A stretch of DNA of 64,000 bases. Source: Anthostomella pinea. Lineage: Eukaryota; Ascomycota; Sordariomycetes; Xylariales; Xylariaceae. Of the stretch, positions 33,222-43,515 are shown piece after piece. Every line of letters begins with the position of its first letter. Position 1 is the stretch's first letter. The DNA lies in NCBI GenBank assembly GCA_963556695.1, contig CAUWAG010000003.1, positions 5,580,001 through 5,644,000 on the forward strand, in the 5' to 3' direction. Position numbers and translations under genes: made by a program. The notes below the pieces were generated by a model. The model had not been told where the DNA came from and did no database searches. It saw only the letters and a program-made list of their open reading frames with translations.

Positions 33222-35038
33222 CTAGACCTTGTGGGGAACGTCGTGGGTCTCGATCGCGACCTCCTTCTCGACCTGCTCGAGGTCGAGGTGGGCGACCTTG
33301 GCGTCCTCGCCGTCGATGACCTTGGCCAGCTCCTCGAGCGTGGGGCCGCGGGTCTCGACGTACATGAAGTAGACGAAGCACAGCTCGATGAAGATCCAGA
33401 ACGTGTAGATGATGTACAGCTTCCACGAGTGGTCCTGGCCGAACGCCTTGAACGCCACGGGGTTGGCGTACTCATTCAAACACAGCGCCGCCTGGATCAT
33501 GATGTTGAGGATCATGAGGCCCTTGGCGCGCAGCTTGTACGGCAGGATCTCGATCGCGTACCCGACCAGCAGACCCGACCACGCGATCGAGTAGAAGAAG
33601 CCGAAGAGCCAGATGAAGAAGATCATGGCGTAGTTGGCCCCGTGGGTCCGGTGCTCGCCGTACAGGCCCGCGCACAGCGTCCAGAAGACGAACACCACGA
33701 ACATACCCCCGGTCGAGATGAGGAACATCGGTCGTCGACCCCACCTGTCGACGAGTGTGGCCATGGATACGGAGACGATGAGGGCGAGGATGGTTTGACC
33801 ACCAGCAAGCTGCAGTGACAAGTCAGGCATAGCTCAATAGTCTCGGACCACGGAGAGAACTTACACCGAACTTGGAGTTCGAGTCTGTGACACCGGCCTG
33901 CTCATACAGGACGCTTGAGTAGTTGGAAATGATGGCATTGCCAGACCATTGGGAAAAGAGACCAAGAGACAGCAGGACCGCTAGTCGGTAACGGTTTCCC
34001 TTTGTCTTGAGGAAATCGGCATAGCTGCTGTTGTTCTTGCTTTCCATCTCCAGCCTAATGGTTTCCTTGATCTCGCGGTACTCGAACTGAACGGTAGGGT
34101 GGTTGACGTTGCCGTTGGCGTGGTAGCGAGCAAGAATCTCGAGCGCTTTCTCATGCTTGTCCTTGGCCATAAGGTACCGCGGCGACTCGGGAACCCACCA
34201 GATGAAGATGATCTGGATTACAGAGGGGAAGGCCTGAAGGATGGCCGGGATACGCCATGACCAGTTGTTGGGAATGTAGTTGGTGCCGAATGATAGCCAT
34301 GTGACAACTGCTCAAGGGTCAGCACTGCCTGCTCTACAGGCCGGAATCTCAAGGTGTTCAACGTACAGATGGCACCGACATTCCACAGGCAGTTGTAGAC
34401 GGCCGTGAGACGACCACGGTGTTGGGGGTGTGCGACCTCGGTCAGCAACATGGGAGAGGCAACCTGAGCCAAGCTGTTTCCGACACCCATCAAAACACGG
34501 CCGCCCATGAATGCTCCAAGGCCCGTTGCAGTACCTTGGACAATGGCACCCACGATCATGATAACGCATCCAATTATGATTGGTATCTTTCGCCCAAATC
34601 TGTCGGCAATCACAGGTCTGCTGCGGTGTTAGAGCAAGTGAACTTCGTGTACGGCGGCGTGGAGAGTTGTGGGCTTACACGATGGGGATCGAGACAATGC
34701 TACCAATCTGGTACAGAGCAACCAGAAGACCCAACTGAGAGCCCGTGGGGTTGCCGAAGTAGCCCTTCCATGTCTCGAAGACCTGTACGGAGTTGAGGAA
34801 CGAGCTGTGTGGTTGTTTAGCAATGCTGTTCTACTCGGCCAGGCTTCCGTAGCGCTGGGACGTACCCATCGTATCCAGTGGTGGCAGAAGCGATGCAAAG
34901 TACGAAAGCGTAGAAGTAGAGCTTCCTCAAGCCGGGATCCCTCGTCCAGCTGACTCTCTCGAATGCTGGCGCCTCCTCAGCGGCTAGGATAGCCTCCTCC
35001 TTCTTCGGCGCCGACTTCGTCAAATTGCCAAGAGCCAT
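33222..35038 (-). CDS. MFS sugar transporter (lactose-permease/hexose-transporter type)
   Basis: Five exons (35038-34866, 34804-34679, 34617-34367, 34307-33865, 33809-33222) splice with consistent phase into 526 residues; the introns are 55-61 nt. The signatures of the sugar-porter family are all present: SATTGYDG in TM1, DRFGRKIP after TM2, GRVLMGVGNS in TM4, PESPRYL before the central loop, DRWGRRPMF after TM8, and ETRGPTLEEL after TM12. It should import a hexose or disaccharide at the plasma membrane by proton symport; the substrate cannot be read from sequence. The start MALGNLTKSAPKKEE is the first ATG of the frame. Two opposed matches to the CreA site SYGGRG at 35477-35482 and 35490-35495 lie about 440 bp upstream and would fit glucose repression. 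Confidence 0.92.
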
Positions 35039-38000
35039 GTTGACAGGGGCTTACAGCTCCAGCCACGCGGCGAGATACCACGGATTGTGTCGAAGAGGAA
35101 CTTAAAGAAAGACAACTACCCTCCAGAGACTTGCTGGAGAGGGTCTGCAATTGGTCTCTCAGCAGTGGTGAGTGTGAAGAAGACGAGGTGTGATCGACCG
35201 AGAGCGCAGGAACCAAGGTTGCGAGGCCAGCAGTCCAGATATAGGAGAAGCCATGGCTTAAGACAGGGTGCACCGAGGCGGACGAGCGGACCGGTAGAAA
35301 AGTTCACCTTGGAGCAGGTGTACGATGGGCCACTCGCGCTCTGTCGAGTGGGTGGAAGATCTCGAACGGACGGCTCGTGGCAAGGTGGCTCACTGTACTC
35401 CCGAGTCACATGGGGGTGGGCATGCAGGGCCGTCTTACCCCATCCCAATCCCCCGTCCCCCATGTTCCCCCATGTCCCCCAGACGGGGGCCGGAGGGTAC
35501 TGTTGGGGATTGGATCCGCGGATCTCACATTTCGGTTGAAGGGTCGTGTTCTGGATTCACCACAGCGACCGTCTAGAGCTCACATGCCCATCGATGGACG
35601 GGCCGGCCAAGGTGATTGACTGGATCGCTGCCCGTCTTGTCGCTGCTGGCGCTGCTTCCGAGTCGGTCTAGTAAGCCGTCGCCTGTCAGCGCTCCATGCG
35701 AGCATACCTAGTCGACCTCGAAGATCTTCTACCCTCAGCGGGATAATTCTGCAAGCTGTCAATCGTCGCTGTAGGAGCATCAGATCGTCCGGAGACACTG
35801 CCGGGCCAGCTAGAAGCACTGTAATTGTTCCATGAAAGCGGCTGTGGGGTTGGATATTGTCGACGGTCGTCGACTGCGGGGAAATACCTCCAGTAACACC
35901 GAAATGTTGGCGCGATTCTATGCCGTGCACGCGAACGATCCAATAACGGAATATTAATGAATAAGTTCAACGGCTTCGCTCCCATTGGCGTCGGCAACGC
36001 TGCCAGGGCGACAGTCCATCAGGCGTGTTCATCAAATCCAACCTACCGCACTGCCAGTCCGATATCCGTCTTGGGGTTCTGATGATCTGTTCTGATTCTT
36101 GCCCGACATGGCGGTTCCAGAGCATCGGAGACGGCGCAGCATATGTTGCCCTTATTCTGGATTAGGCAGTAATACTGATGAAAGTCATGCGCGTCAAAAT
36201 TCGGGGACTACCGCATTCCCTGTGCAAGTTCAGCCCAAGTCCCATGTATATGAGAGCAGGGGGTTGATATTGTTCCGGTTCCAGAACCAGAATGATGTCG
36301 GTTCGCACTAGCCACCAAACAAGACGATCTGCCGACGGCATGTTGGAGGTCGCAGTGTAGGTAGCAACAGCAAGAGCATTGTTCGACTTCATGTAGCCAC
36401 GGACCTGACCACATGGATGGAGCATCGCGATTTGCTACTAGCTTCTCAATTGAGACTTGGGGACTCGGAGAACCGACCACCACAGAGTTCGTGAAATGGC
36501 TGTCCATGATCTGTCTCTCTTCCCATGGTGTGGTCTGCCAAAAGGGTCTCTTGCCCAATTTGGACAAGATAGGTGTTGTGCCTAGCGAACCAGCAAGTCG
36601 GGCTGACTTGGGTGTTCATGATTCATCTCATCACAGCTTCAGACAGCTGAGAAGCCGAGACCAGGGGGGCCACATGAGCTGTTGACAAGCAATAGGCGAC
36701 TCGAGATGAGCTGTGCGCCGACTCCAGGGTCCGAAGGGTTCGGGTCAGGTGGCAGGGCTGGTCGGGTAGGCTATTCGTCTCCGGAGAGGCGTTCCGAACT
36801 GCCGCCTACCTGATGACCATTGACCACAGCTAGATACGAGTCTCACGAGCCTCACGACGGCCCAGCCGCCAGCCAGCCGCCCCAGATGCAGTGGCTGGCC
36901 CCCCTCAACGGATGTGAGCATGTGGTAACATTGACGGGAGCCAATTCCAAAAACATGCCAGCAAGCCACAAAGCTACAGTACCAGTCTACCAGACAGTAC
37001 GCCTTTGCCTTTGGCCTCTTCATGGACACGCCGCTGACGAGAACGTCAAGTTGACGATGCCCAAAGAAACACGGTGCGCATGACCTTTACCCAGGTTGGT
37101 CTAGTCGTTCACCACTGGCGCTTGCCCCAGCTGGAGAATCTGGGGACTGGAGATGCTCTTTGCGGGACACCCAGACTCTGATCAAGGGTGATCCATCCAT
37201 ACCCACGGAGGGCCTATTGTTGGCCAGCAAATCCCGCGGCGTAGGACAACTATAACCAGTAGGCGACCACCAACTAGCATCGTTAGGATGATCCCCCTTG
37301 ACAATCAGATGGCGACTAGCGAATCCTGAAAGCCTGATCTGTTCGAAAACCGTTGGCGTGATCTGTGTGTGTTGATCCTGCGGCGTAGATGGCCGTGGCA
37401 TGAGGATCCCTTGAATGCAGTTATTTAGCCTGAATCCGGCACAATGCGAAGCTGGGAACACCAACCTGCCAACCTGCATGTACCCCTGGAAACCACAGGA
37501 TTATGAGTCTTGTGCCGCGTGGCAGCCTTGTGCGCAATTCCTGTGTCGGAGGTCCAGCTGTAGCGCGTCGAAGGGGCTGGCAACAAAAGTGCCTGCAGGA
37601 CTGGCGGCTCACAATGGCGTTCCTGCCGGTAGGATTCAATATGTAGTTGACAGCCACCCTTCTCGGACGAGCGCATGTTGGGAATAACATTGATGGTGTG
37701 CTAGATACATGTCGAATTGTGTAGTAAGGTAGCAAAGCATTCAATGGGAAGCACGTCTTGCCAGCCCTGGAGCTGAGCCATTTCGTGACTCGCCAACTTT
37801 GATACTCTGAAGGCTAGCGCAAAGCCTCACTGCCGGCTTATCCTCGTTTCTATCCTCATTAACCAAACTGTCACTATGAACTCTCCAAAGAATTGAGCCC
37901 TCAGCTTGACCTTTGTATGGTATCACGCACCTGGAGGCTTCTAACTCACACTGAGACAACTTAGTATCGGAGGTAACACACGGCAATGCTCGAAAAAGTA

Positions 38001-38341
38001 GCCAATACAGCTGATTGACTAGGTTGGGCAAGTCACGATGCGCCGATAGTTGCTACTGGTTCGGTTGCGAAGCTCGGTTCTTCTGCACCCAGTGTAGTTG
38101 CCAGCGTAGACGGAGCTACCTGGTTGCCAGAGCACACTCATGCCATCCAAAAAAACACACATACTGTTGAAGGAGAGGTGAATTACGACATTAATCGAAC
38201 GCCGCCCAATGCAATGCAACCAGTAGCCTGTACAGCCGTCTACCCATCCCGGAACGCCAGGTGTCTGTGAGCAAACCACGTCGATAGTATACACTGCTCT
38301 TTCCACAAGATCATTCTGTCTCCTGCAACGTCCGTCCCCGT
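35039..38341. other. 3.3-kb gene-poor region
   Basis: I see no coding region, RNA gene or repeat that I can support. Frames of up to 150 codons occur on both strands but have neither motifs nor consistent codon bias. The first 500 bp are the transporter promoter, with candidate CreA sites near 35480. A G/C-run stretch (CCCC and GGGG clusters) lies at 35405-35500. Confidence 0.4.
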
Positions 38342-38704
38342 CTAGACCTGGAACCCGAATCCAGCCATGCAACTCCGGTACTGGTCGATGGTGCTCCTGC
38401 AATCGCTAGCCGGGTCGTTCGATTTCGAGAACAGCATGCATTCGTCGCGGGTCGCTTTCTCGTCTTTGCACACGCAGCACGGCTGTTCGGAGAGTTCCGG
38501 TCAGTTACCGCACGAGAAAGGTTCAATGTTGTAGGCGGGTGGTTTGGACGAACCTTGGGCTTTGCCGCTGCTGTGTTGGAGCTCGCGGTCGTGACGGGCG
38601 CCGCTTCGGGTTTTGATGAGAGGGAAGCTGCGGACGGGTCAGCGAGGCTGTTGGGATCGAAGAGAAGTGATTTTCTCACGCATGGAAACACTTTGCGAAG
38701 CCAT
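38342..38704 (-). CDS. COX17: Cox17 mitochondrial copper chaperone
   Basis: Exons 38704-38692 (13 nt), 38627-38554 and 38482-38342 give 75 residues. Exon 3 encodes the whole functional core: KPCCVCKDEKATRDECMLF, then DCRSTIDQYRSCMAGFGF. It shows the copper-binding CCxC and the twin CX9C pairs (CKDEKATRDEC and CRSTIDQYRSC) that form disulphides in the intermembrane space. Cox17 hands Cu(I) to Sco1 and Cox11 for cytochrome oxidase assembly. The last intron (38553-38483) keeps phase 0 before CCG. The tiny first exon (MASQ plus one base) is the best solution I found: it uses a GTGTTT donor, a CTGAC branch and a CGCAG acceptor. The N-terminal four residues are therefore less certain than the rest. 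Confidence 0.9.
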
Positions 38705-39183
38705 TGTGACTGTAAGCAGGCGATAATGAACGTTGCGACAACTACTCGTCTAGGTGAATGAGATGCTCAAATATTTCCAAAGCTCTAGCTGATTTGTAAG
38801 GAGCTGCGAAGTCGGGATGCGACCAGACCGGACCCGTTTTGCCACAGTGAGCCACAAGCACTAGTGAGCTCGATATATCTAATCTTAACTCCGACATATG
38901 TCGTGGCGCATCTCCCAAGCTCCTCCTGAGCCGCTTCAGGGGAATTGGTCGGTTGTACGATGGACTATGTAACGAAGTCATTGGTAGATGGGCAATTGGC
39001 AGGAACTTCGTGTAAGCTTGAACTCGGTGTGTGAGGGCCCCCCTATTTTGATCTGTCATCTAGGTGGTAACCACATGTAAGTAGATGCTTGGTTGTGCGC
39101 AACTTTTCGTATGGCCCAGTTGCTGCTCCTGAAGGTACGGTGCAGAGCGTCCCTTCGAGCCTGCCCGCTCCATCTCAATATTA
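38705..39183. other. Region between COX17 and the MITE
   Basis: COX17 upstream sequence; no other gene or RNA feature is supported. Confidence 0.4.
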
Positions 39184-39382
39184 CTAGAGGATGCTCGAAC
39201 CATGTGCACCCTCTTCGCTGCCGCTCAGAGGGCCTAAAAACCAAGACTTAGTTAAAACTCTGACTTGGTTGTTTTATATGTAAAACCTTACTTTTTCTAC
39301 CTTCAATAACTCAACCAGCTTGGTTTTTGGGCTCTCTGAACGCTTGCGTTCAGAGGGGGCACTTGGTCCGAGCATCCTCTAG
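39184..39382. mobile_element. 199-bp MITE with long terminal inverted repeats and TA target duplication
   Basis: Both ends begin CTAGAGGATGCTCG and the similarity continues for about 65 bases inward on each side, up to the shared CAAAAACCAAG-type block (CTAAAAACCAAG on the left, CTTGGTTTTTGGG on the right). A TA dinucleotide borders each end (39182-39183 and 39383-39384), as in Tc1/mariner-type insertions. The centre is AT-rich and non-coding. The right arm contains a perfect small hairpin, CTCTGAACGC-TT-GCGTTCAGAG (39334-39355), which is eroded in the left arm. The ends do not match those of the nearby pogo element, so another transposase must have mobilised it. Confidence 0.85.
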
Positions 39383-39714
39383 TATCAAAGTTCATGTTAG
39401 AATAACGTCCAGGAGGAAAGACGATGATGAGTGCGGGATGTAAGTTGGAAGCCTCAAGGTGCATCCCCGTTTAAGCACATACCCTCCGCGAAATTTACCC
39501 CGCCAACCCCACCAGAACATATTTCTCGTTTGGGCGAGTGAGAAGCGCATCAACCCACAGTCAGTCAGTTAGTTAGGCAGCTGTTTAACAATATCAACAT
39601 CATACCTACCTCAAAAGAAACAGTCCTACATACAATCTGTCCATCTCCTCCGAGCAAGGAACCAACAAACCATTCCCGAAACCGAAAGCCCAGGAGCTAC
39701 AATCAACAGCCAAG

Positions 39715-40257
39715 ATGCCCGCCCCGTCCCCCCTTGCCATCGCGACGCAGTCGGTCCAGCGCCTCGTCAAGGAGCAGAAGTACTACGAGAAGGAGCTGGC
39801 CTCGCAGACGGAGCGCGTGCAGAAGCTCGAGGCGGACCAGGAGCAGAAGAGCAAGGCCCAGACCAACGGCAACAGTACTACTACAACCACAACGGCGGAC
39901 GGCAATGCCGAGTATGTGATTAAGCAGGAGGTTCGTTTTGCTTTTCTTTCGCCCTTACTACTTCCCTCTCGAACTCCTACCTCGGACTGTTGGTTGTTCA
40001 TATACGTCTGGGGTACTATGTTCGTCTGCGGGTTTGCGGATTTACGTTATAAAAGCTGACATGAGTTGTATCTCCTCCGACAGAAGCAGGCAATGGAAGA
40101 GACCAAGGCCGTCTTCGCCCCGCTGAAGACGCGCATCGAGGAGGCCGTCCAGAGACTCGAGGAGCAGATCGCGACGGCCGAGGAGAACGCCCCCACGGAC
40201 GAGATGACCAAGGCGAACGAGGCGTTGAGTCTGAGCAAGGGTGTCGAAGCTGCATGA
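39715..40257 (+). CDS. TBCA: Tubulin-binding cofactor A
   Basis: Exons 39715-39930 and 40084-40257 encode 129 residues, joined in phase 0 over a 153-nt intron (GTTCGT donor, CGACAG acceptor). The start MPAPSPLAIATQSVQRLVKE, the helix KYYEKELASQTERVQKLE, and the second-exon helix ETKAVFAPLKTRIEEAV-RLEEQI reproduce the three-helix bundle of TBCA/Rbl2. The protein captures free beta-tubulin in the folding pathway. The linker between helices 1 and 2 holds a low-complexity Thr run (STTTTTTADG). The ATG context is AAGATGCC. The gene is convergent with THOC7, with a pogo transposon in the gap. Confidence 0.92.
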
Positions 40258-40428
40258 AGGCGTGTCTGCCCGTTGTAATGCATGATCAGGAGCAAGCGGG
40301 AATGGATGGATGGATGGTGTATGATACGAGACGAGACGATACCATACGGACGAGACTGAATGATACCACGAGAGCATGGCGAGGAATAGGACACATAGAA
40401 GTAGTCTTAGATGAAATGAAGTCTTCTA

Positions 40429-40489
40429 ACGTAGCTGACAAGCGAGTTGACATTACAAGCGAGTTGGCACTCGTCATGAACTCTCCAAC
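40429..40489. repeat. Left TIR of the pogo element
   Basis: This 61-bp arm begins ACGTAGCTGACAAGCGAG and contains two ACAAGCGAGTTG words 17 bases apart. Confidence 0.95.
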
Positions 40490-40534
40490 TGCCATGTCAA
40501 ATAACTTCACCACAATGCATTCAGTTCAATTCAA

Positions 40535-42190
40535 TCAATTGGATTCCTCTTCCTCAGAGGTTTCTATCTCTATTGTACAAGTTCGCGCATTATGGCCAGT
40601 ATTGCCGCAAACGCCACACCGTCGCCCACGCGCTGCCGCCCGCCTTGGACGACGATTACCTTCACCCATTTCCTGTTTTGCCAGCTCAGCACCATCCTTT
40701 GCAGCCTGAAGATCTACTGCATCTTCAACGGAAAGTACTCCTCTTTTCACTAGACGTTTGTTTTTTGTTCTCTGGCGTTTACTTAATAGGTGATTGGCCT
40801 CTTCTAGTTCGCGGACCCAGGAATCAACCAAAGCGACCTTATGCATAAGACCGTATGTAGCCTTCGAAAACGAGCTCAACGCATCAACTATTAATGTAGG
40901 TGAGCTTCCCTGGTGGTTTCTGACTCGGTTTCGGATATAAACCGATTGGTTTACCGCTTCATTAATGGTGGTAGGCGTCTTCGAAGTCCAAGTAGTGGGT
41001 GGCAGATTGGGGTCTGGCGACGGTGTTCGTATGACAGCGACAGCATCCAGCTTTGAAATGACACTTTCTGGGTCAAAAGGAACAAACCCAGTGGCACTGA
41101 AACCTGCTCGAATGTTTCCTGGCGTCATAGCAGCGTTGTGTGCTTCATAAAACGCTGCAAGGAAGTCCTCCTTCGAAACGTGGGTTATATGACGCCGGAT
41201 GAGATCCTCAATCATGCGACCGTAAGCTCGTTTGAGCGGGCTAAAACAGCCGACATCTAGAGGCTGGAGCCTGTGTGACGAGTGGACAGGCATACAAAGG
41301 GTGATAATGCCATTGTTCTGACAATAATCCTCAAAGACCTGGGAATGGTGGCTTTCATGACCATCTAGGATGAGGAGGCGTTTACCGGCAGTCATACGCG
41401 GTCTGGTATACTTGTCGAAATGCTGAATCCATTCCAAACCAATCTCATTCGTGGTCCACCCGTTGTCGGACACGGCCACCTTCCAATCGCGTGGTAATAT
41501 CGTGTCGCGATACCATGACGCGAGGTGGGTTTTGCCCTGTAGAATGATGAACGGCGGGACCACCCAACAATTAGCATTAACAGCAGAGATTGCTATAGAC
41601 CATTCCCTGTTGCCTTGCTGAGCTTGTCTAGGCCTGCCACGTCTTTCGGCGTTTGTAACGACCATGCCGGACCCAATAATGCCCATCATAAACCCAGTCT
41701 CGTCGAAGTTATAAATATCCGCGTCTTGGATACCATGTTTCGCGACTGCTGCTGCAACTTGGCGAAACCACGCGCGATACGCGTCTGGATCCTCGTTCAA
41801 GACCCTCTGGTAGTCTATCTTCCGATGAAAACGCGTCCGGAGGCCTGGTATACGTTTGATGAAGTTCCGCGTCCAGTTCTTTCCAACGCGTCCAGCCCCA
41901 CGCGCCGCCAACAATTGATTCGCCATATCTTCAACATAACTGTACCGGGGCGGAAATGCTCGCACATCCAGGTCGAGAATAAAGGAACAAATGGCATTCT
42001 CTTCGGAAACCATAAGTTTCAAAGTATTGGGCATGCTGTCGCGTCGTGATGGCATTCCTTTGACTCTATTACTCAAAGTGGAACGAGGGACGTTGAAGAG
42101 TTTCGCAAGCTGAAATATAGGAATATGAGGGTCACGTCGTTTAGCTTGAACAGCTAGCTGCAAGTCTGATTCGTTATAACGCGGTGCCAT
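40535..42190 (-). CDS. Fot1/pogo transposase (DDE superfamily)
   Basis: The frame is intact for 551 residues from MAPRYNESDLQLAVQ. The N-terminus has a psq-type helix-turn-helix (FQLAKLFNVPRSTLSNRVKG), then a CENP-B-like DNA-binding domain (GKNWTRNFIKRIPGLRTR). The catalytic core has the three acidic positions in NFDETGFMMG, LLILDGHESHHS and SHRLQPLDVGCFSPLK. The C-terminus carries a zinc-knuckle-like CGVCGNTGHNARTC. A second in-frame ATG at 42241 lies at the inner edge of the TIR; the open frame extending further out to 42340 leaves the element and is not coding. The protein would act in the nucleus on the TIRs of its own family. Confidence 0.93.
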   Translation of the reverse strand: MAPRYNESDLQLAVQAKRRDPHIPIFQLAKLFNVPRSTLSNRVKGMPSRRDSMPNTLKLMVSEENAICSFILDLDVRAFPPRYSYVEDMANQLLAARGAGRVGKNWTRNFIKRIPGLRTRFHRKIDYQRVLNEDPDAYRAWFRQVAAAVAKHGIQDADIYNFDETGFMMGIIGSGMVVTNAERRGRPRQAQQGNREWSIAISAVNANCWVVPPFIILQGKTHLASWYRDTILPRDWKVAVSDNGWTTNEIGLEWIQHFDKYTRPRMTAGKRLLILDGHESHHSQVFEDYCQNNGIITLCMPVHSSHRLQPLDVGCFSPLKRAYGRMIEDLIRRHITHVSKEDFLAAFYEAHNAAMTPGNIRAGFSATGFVPFDPESVISKLDAVAVIRTPSPDPNLPPTTWTSKTPTTINEAVNQSVYIRNRVRNHQGSSPTLIVDALSSFSKATYGLMHKVALVDSWVRELEEANHLLSKRQRTKNKRLVKRGVLSVEDAVDLQAAKDGAELAKQEMGEGNRRPRRAAARGRRCGVCGNTGHNARTCTIEIETSEEEESN

Positions 42191-42227
42191 TGTTGTTGGT
42201 GGAGATATGATGGTTTGAATCGTATTG

Positions 42228-42288
42228 GTTGGAAAGTTCATGACGAGTGCCAACTCGCTTGTAATGTCAACTCGCTTGTCAGCTACGT
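42228..42288. repeat. Right TIR of the pogo element
   Basis: This is the inverted copy of the left arm with one mismatch at position 55 from the end. Confidence 0.95.
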
Positions 42289-42399
42289 TATAGGAGCATG
42301 ACGGTCTGGCCAGCAGACAGACCAGACCAGTGGAATTCATTGGGTATAATGCGTGCCTATCAAACTGCTACCTCAGCTTCGCATGTGCTTCCAGATACC

Positions 42400-43515
42400 T
42401 CACGTAGTATCCATCGCATCGTCGGGGCCCGTCGGGGCATCGACCGTGATCTGCGGTGTCTCTGCCATAGGTGTATCAGCTGCCTGCTGCGTCGCCTGCG
42501 ACTCGTTCATCTCGACATCCTCGCCCTCCTCCGGACCCTCATCCGCCGGCGGCGGCTGCTGACTTCCCGCCCTCGGGCTCGGGGCCTGGCTCCCAGCTCG
42601 CGAGAAGCTCCTACTAGCATCCGGTCTCGGCTTCAGGCTCTCTCCTCCATTTGTCGTAGCCGCACCAGGACTATCCGGCCTCGGGGTCCGCTCATCTCGG
42701 CCGCTGTTCGAGATGGGCGTGGCGTTACCCTCAACCTTGGACGACGACACGATGTGATTTTCGCCATGATGCGGCGTGGCATTCCCATTTACCGCCTTGG
42801 GCGTCGATCCCGCCGCCCCAGCCTCCCCATCCTCCGCGTCGGAATCCATGCCCTCGCGGCGCTCAACCTCCTCCTTCTCGTCGCGGATCAGCGCGCGCAG
42901 ACGCTTGCCCTCGTCGACGAGGCGCTCGAACTGCTCGCGGCGCTCGCGCCAGGTATCGCCGTAGGTCTCGCTCTCGCGGCGCAGCTCGTCGCACTCCTCG
43001 GCCAGCTTGGCGAGGTTGACGGCCTGCTCCGCGCGCGTGCGCAGCATGCGGTTGGCCGTGATCTTGTCGGCGAGCTCGTCGAACGTGCGGCGCCGTGCCA
43101 GCGTCTCGCGCGCCGTCTCGAGCGAGGTCTTCAGCACGTTGTTGGACTCGCGCACCGACTCCATCGTCCCCAGGATGCGCAGCCGATCCGCCGCGTACCG
43201 CTCGCGCTCGGCCGCGTTGGCCGTCGCGAGGAACTGCAGCCGCGCGATGGCCGAGTCAAAGGCTGCGAAATCGAGCGTGATGTCTTCTTTGAGAGCCGTG
43301 ACGTCGGTCGATTCTTGGGACGCATTTTGTGCTTCGGCGCTGCTGGCGTCGGGTGGTGGTGAGGGGAGCTTGCTGGTCGGGTTCGTGAAGGCTCCTGGGG
43401 CGACGAGGCGTTTGGCGAGGCGCTTGAAGGGCTTTTCTTCCACGTTAAGAAGGCGGGTTTTGTGTAGTTCGGTCTCCTCGCGCTCCTCGAGGAGGCCGAA
43501 ATGTTGTGTTGCCAT
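42400..43515 (-). CDS. THO complex subunit 7 (THOC7-like)
   Basis: A single exon from ATG 43515 (MATQHFGLLEEREETELHK) to 42400 encodes 371 residues. The coiled-coil core TLARRRTFDELADKITANRM followed by TWRERREQFERLVDEGK matches the Tho7/THOC7 family, a component of the TREX complex that couples transcription to mRNA export in the nucleus. The last 140 residues are a disordered Ser/Pro/Gly-rich and acidic tail (GPEEGEDVEMNES), longer than in animal THOC7 but usual for fungi. The frame is open 20 codons upstream; the chosen start has the better context (GCCATGG on the complementary reading) and matches the family. The pogo element ends 110 bp beyond the stop codon. Confidence 0.85.
   Translation of the reverse strand: MATQHFGLLEEREETELHKTRLLNVEEKPFKRLAKRLVAPGAFTNPTSKLPSPPPDASSAEAQNASQESTDVTALKEDITLDFAAFDSAIARLQFLATANAAERERYAADRLRILGTMESVRESNNVLKTSLETARETLARRRTFDELADKITANRMLRTRAEQAVNLAKLAEECDELRRESETYGDTWRERREQFERLVDEGKRLRALIRDEKEEVERREGMDSDAEDGEAGAAGSTPKAVNGNATPHHGENHIVSSSKVEGNATPISNSGRDERTPRPDSPGAATTNGGESLKPRPDASRSFSRAGSQAPSPRAGSQQPPPADEGPEEGEDVEMNESQATQQAADTPMAETPQITVDAPTGPDDAMDTT

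Larger units (their letters stand above)
40429..42288 (-). mobile_element. Complete Fot1/pogo-type DNA transposon (1,860 bp)
   Basis: The ends are 61-bp terminal inverted repeats (40429-40489 and 42228-42288) that differ at one position; the outer 54 bases are identical. TA dinucleotides flank both ends (40427-40428 and 42289-42290), as expected for a TA duplication. Each TIR holds two direct copies of ACAAGCGAGTTG, a plausible transposase-binding repeat. The single internal gene is an intact transposase on the minus strand. Near-identical TIRs, a clean TSD and an unbroken gene suggest recent, possibly continuing activity. Confidence 0.95.

Noticed and set aside
33081..33818. 245-codon plus-strand open frame, Asp/Glu/Arg-rich
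   Set aside because: It is exactly antisense to the last exon of the sugar transporter, which has full family motifs.
39184..39382. MITE as a deletion derivative of the pogo element at 40.4 kb
   Set aside because: Terminal sequences CTAGAGGATG and ACGTAGCTGA are unrelated.
42191..42340. N-terminal extension of the transposase to 42340
   Set aside because: It would run through the TIR and TSD into host sequence; the start inside the element at 42190 (or 42241) is sensible.
42298..43362. 354-codon plus-strand frame with Leu/Arg-rich composition
   Set aside because: It is the antisense shadow of THOC7, caused by strong third-position GC bias.
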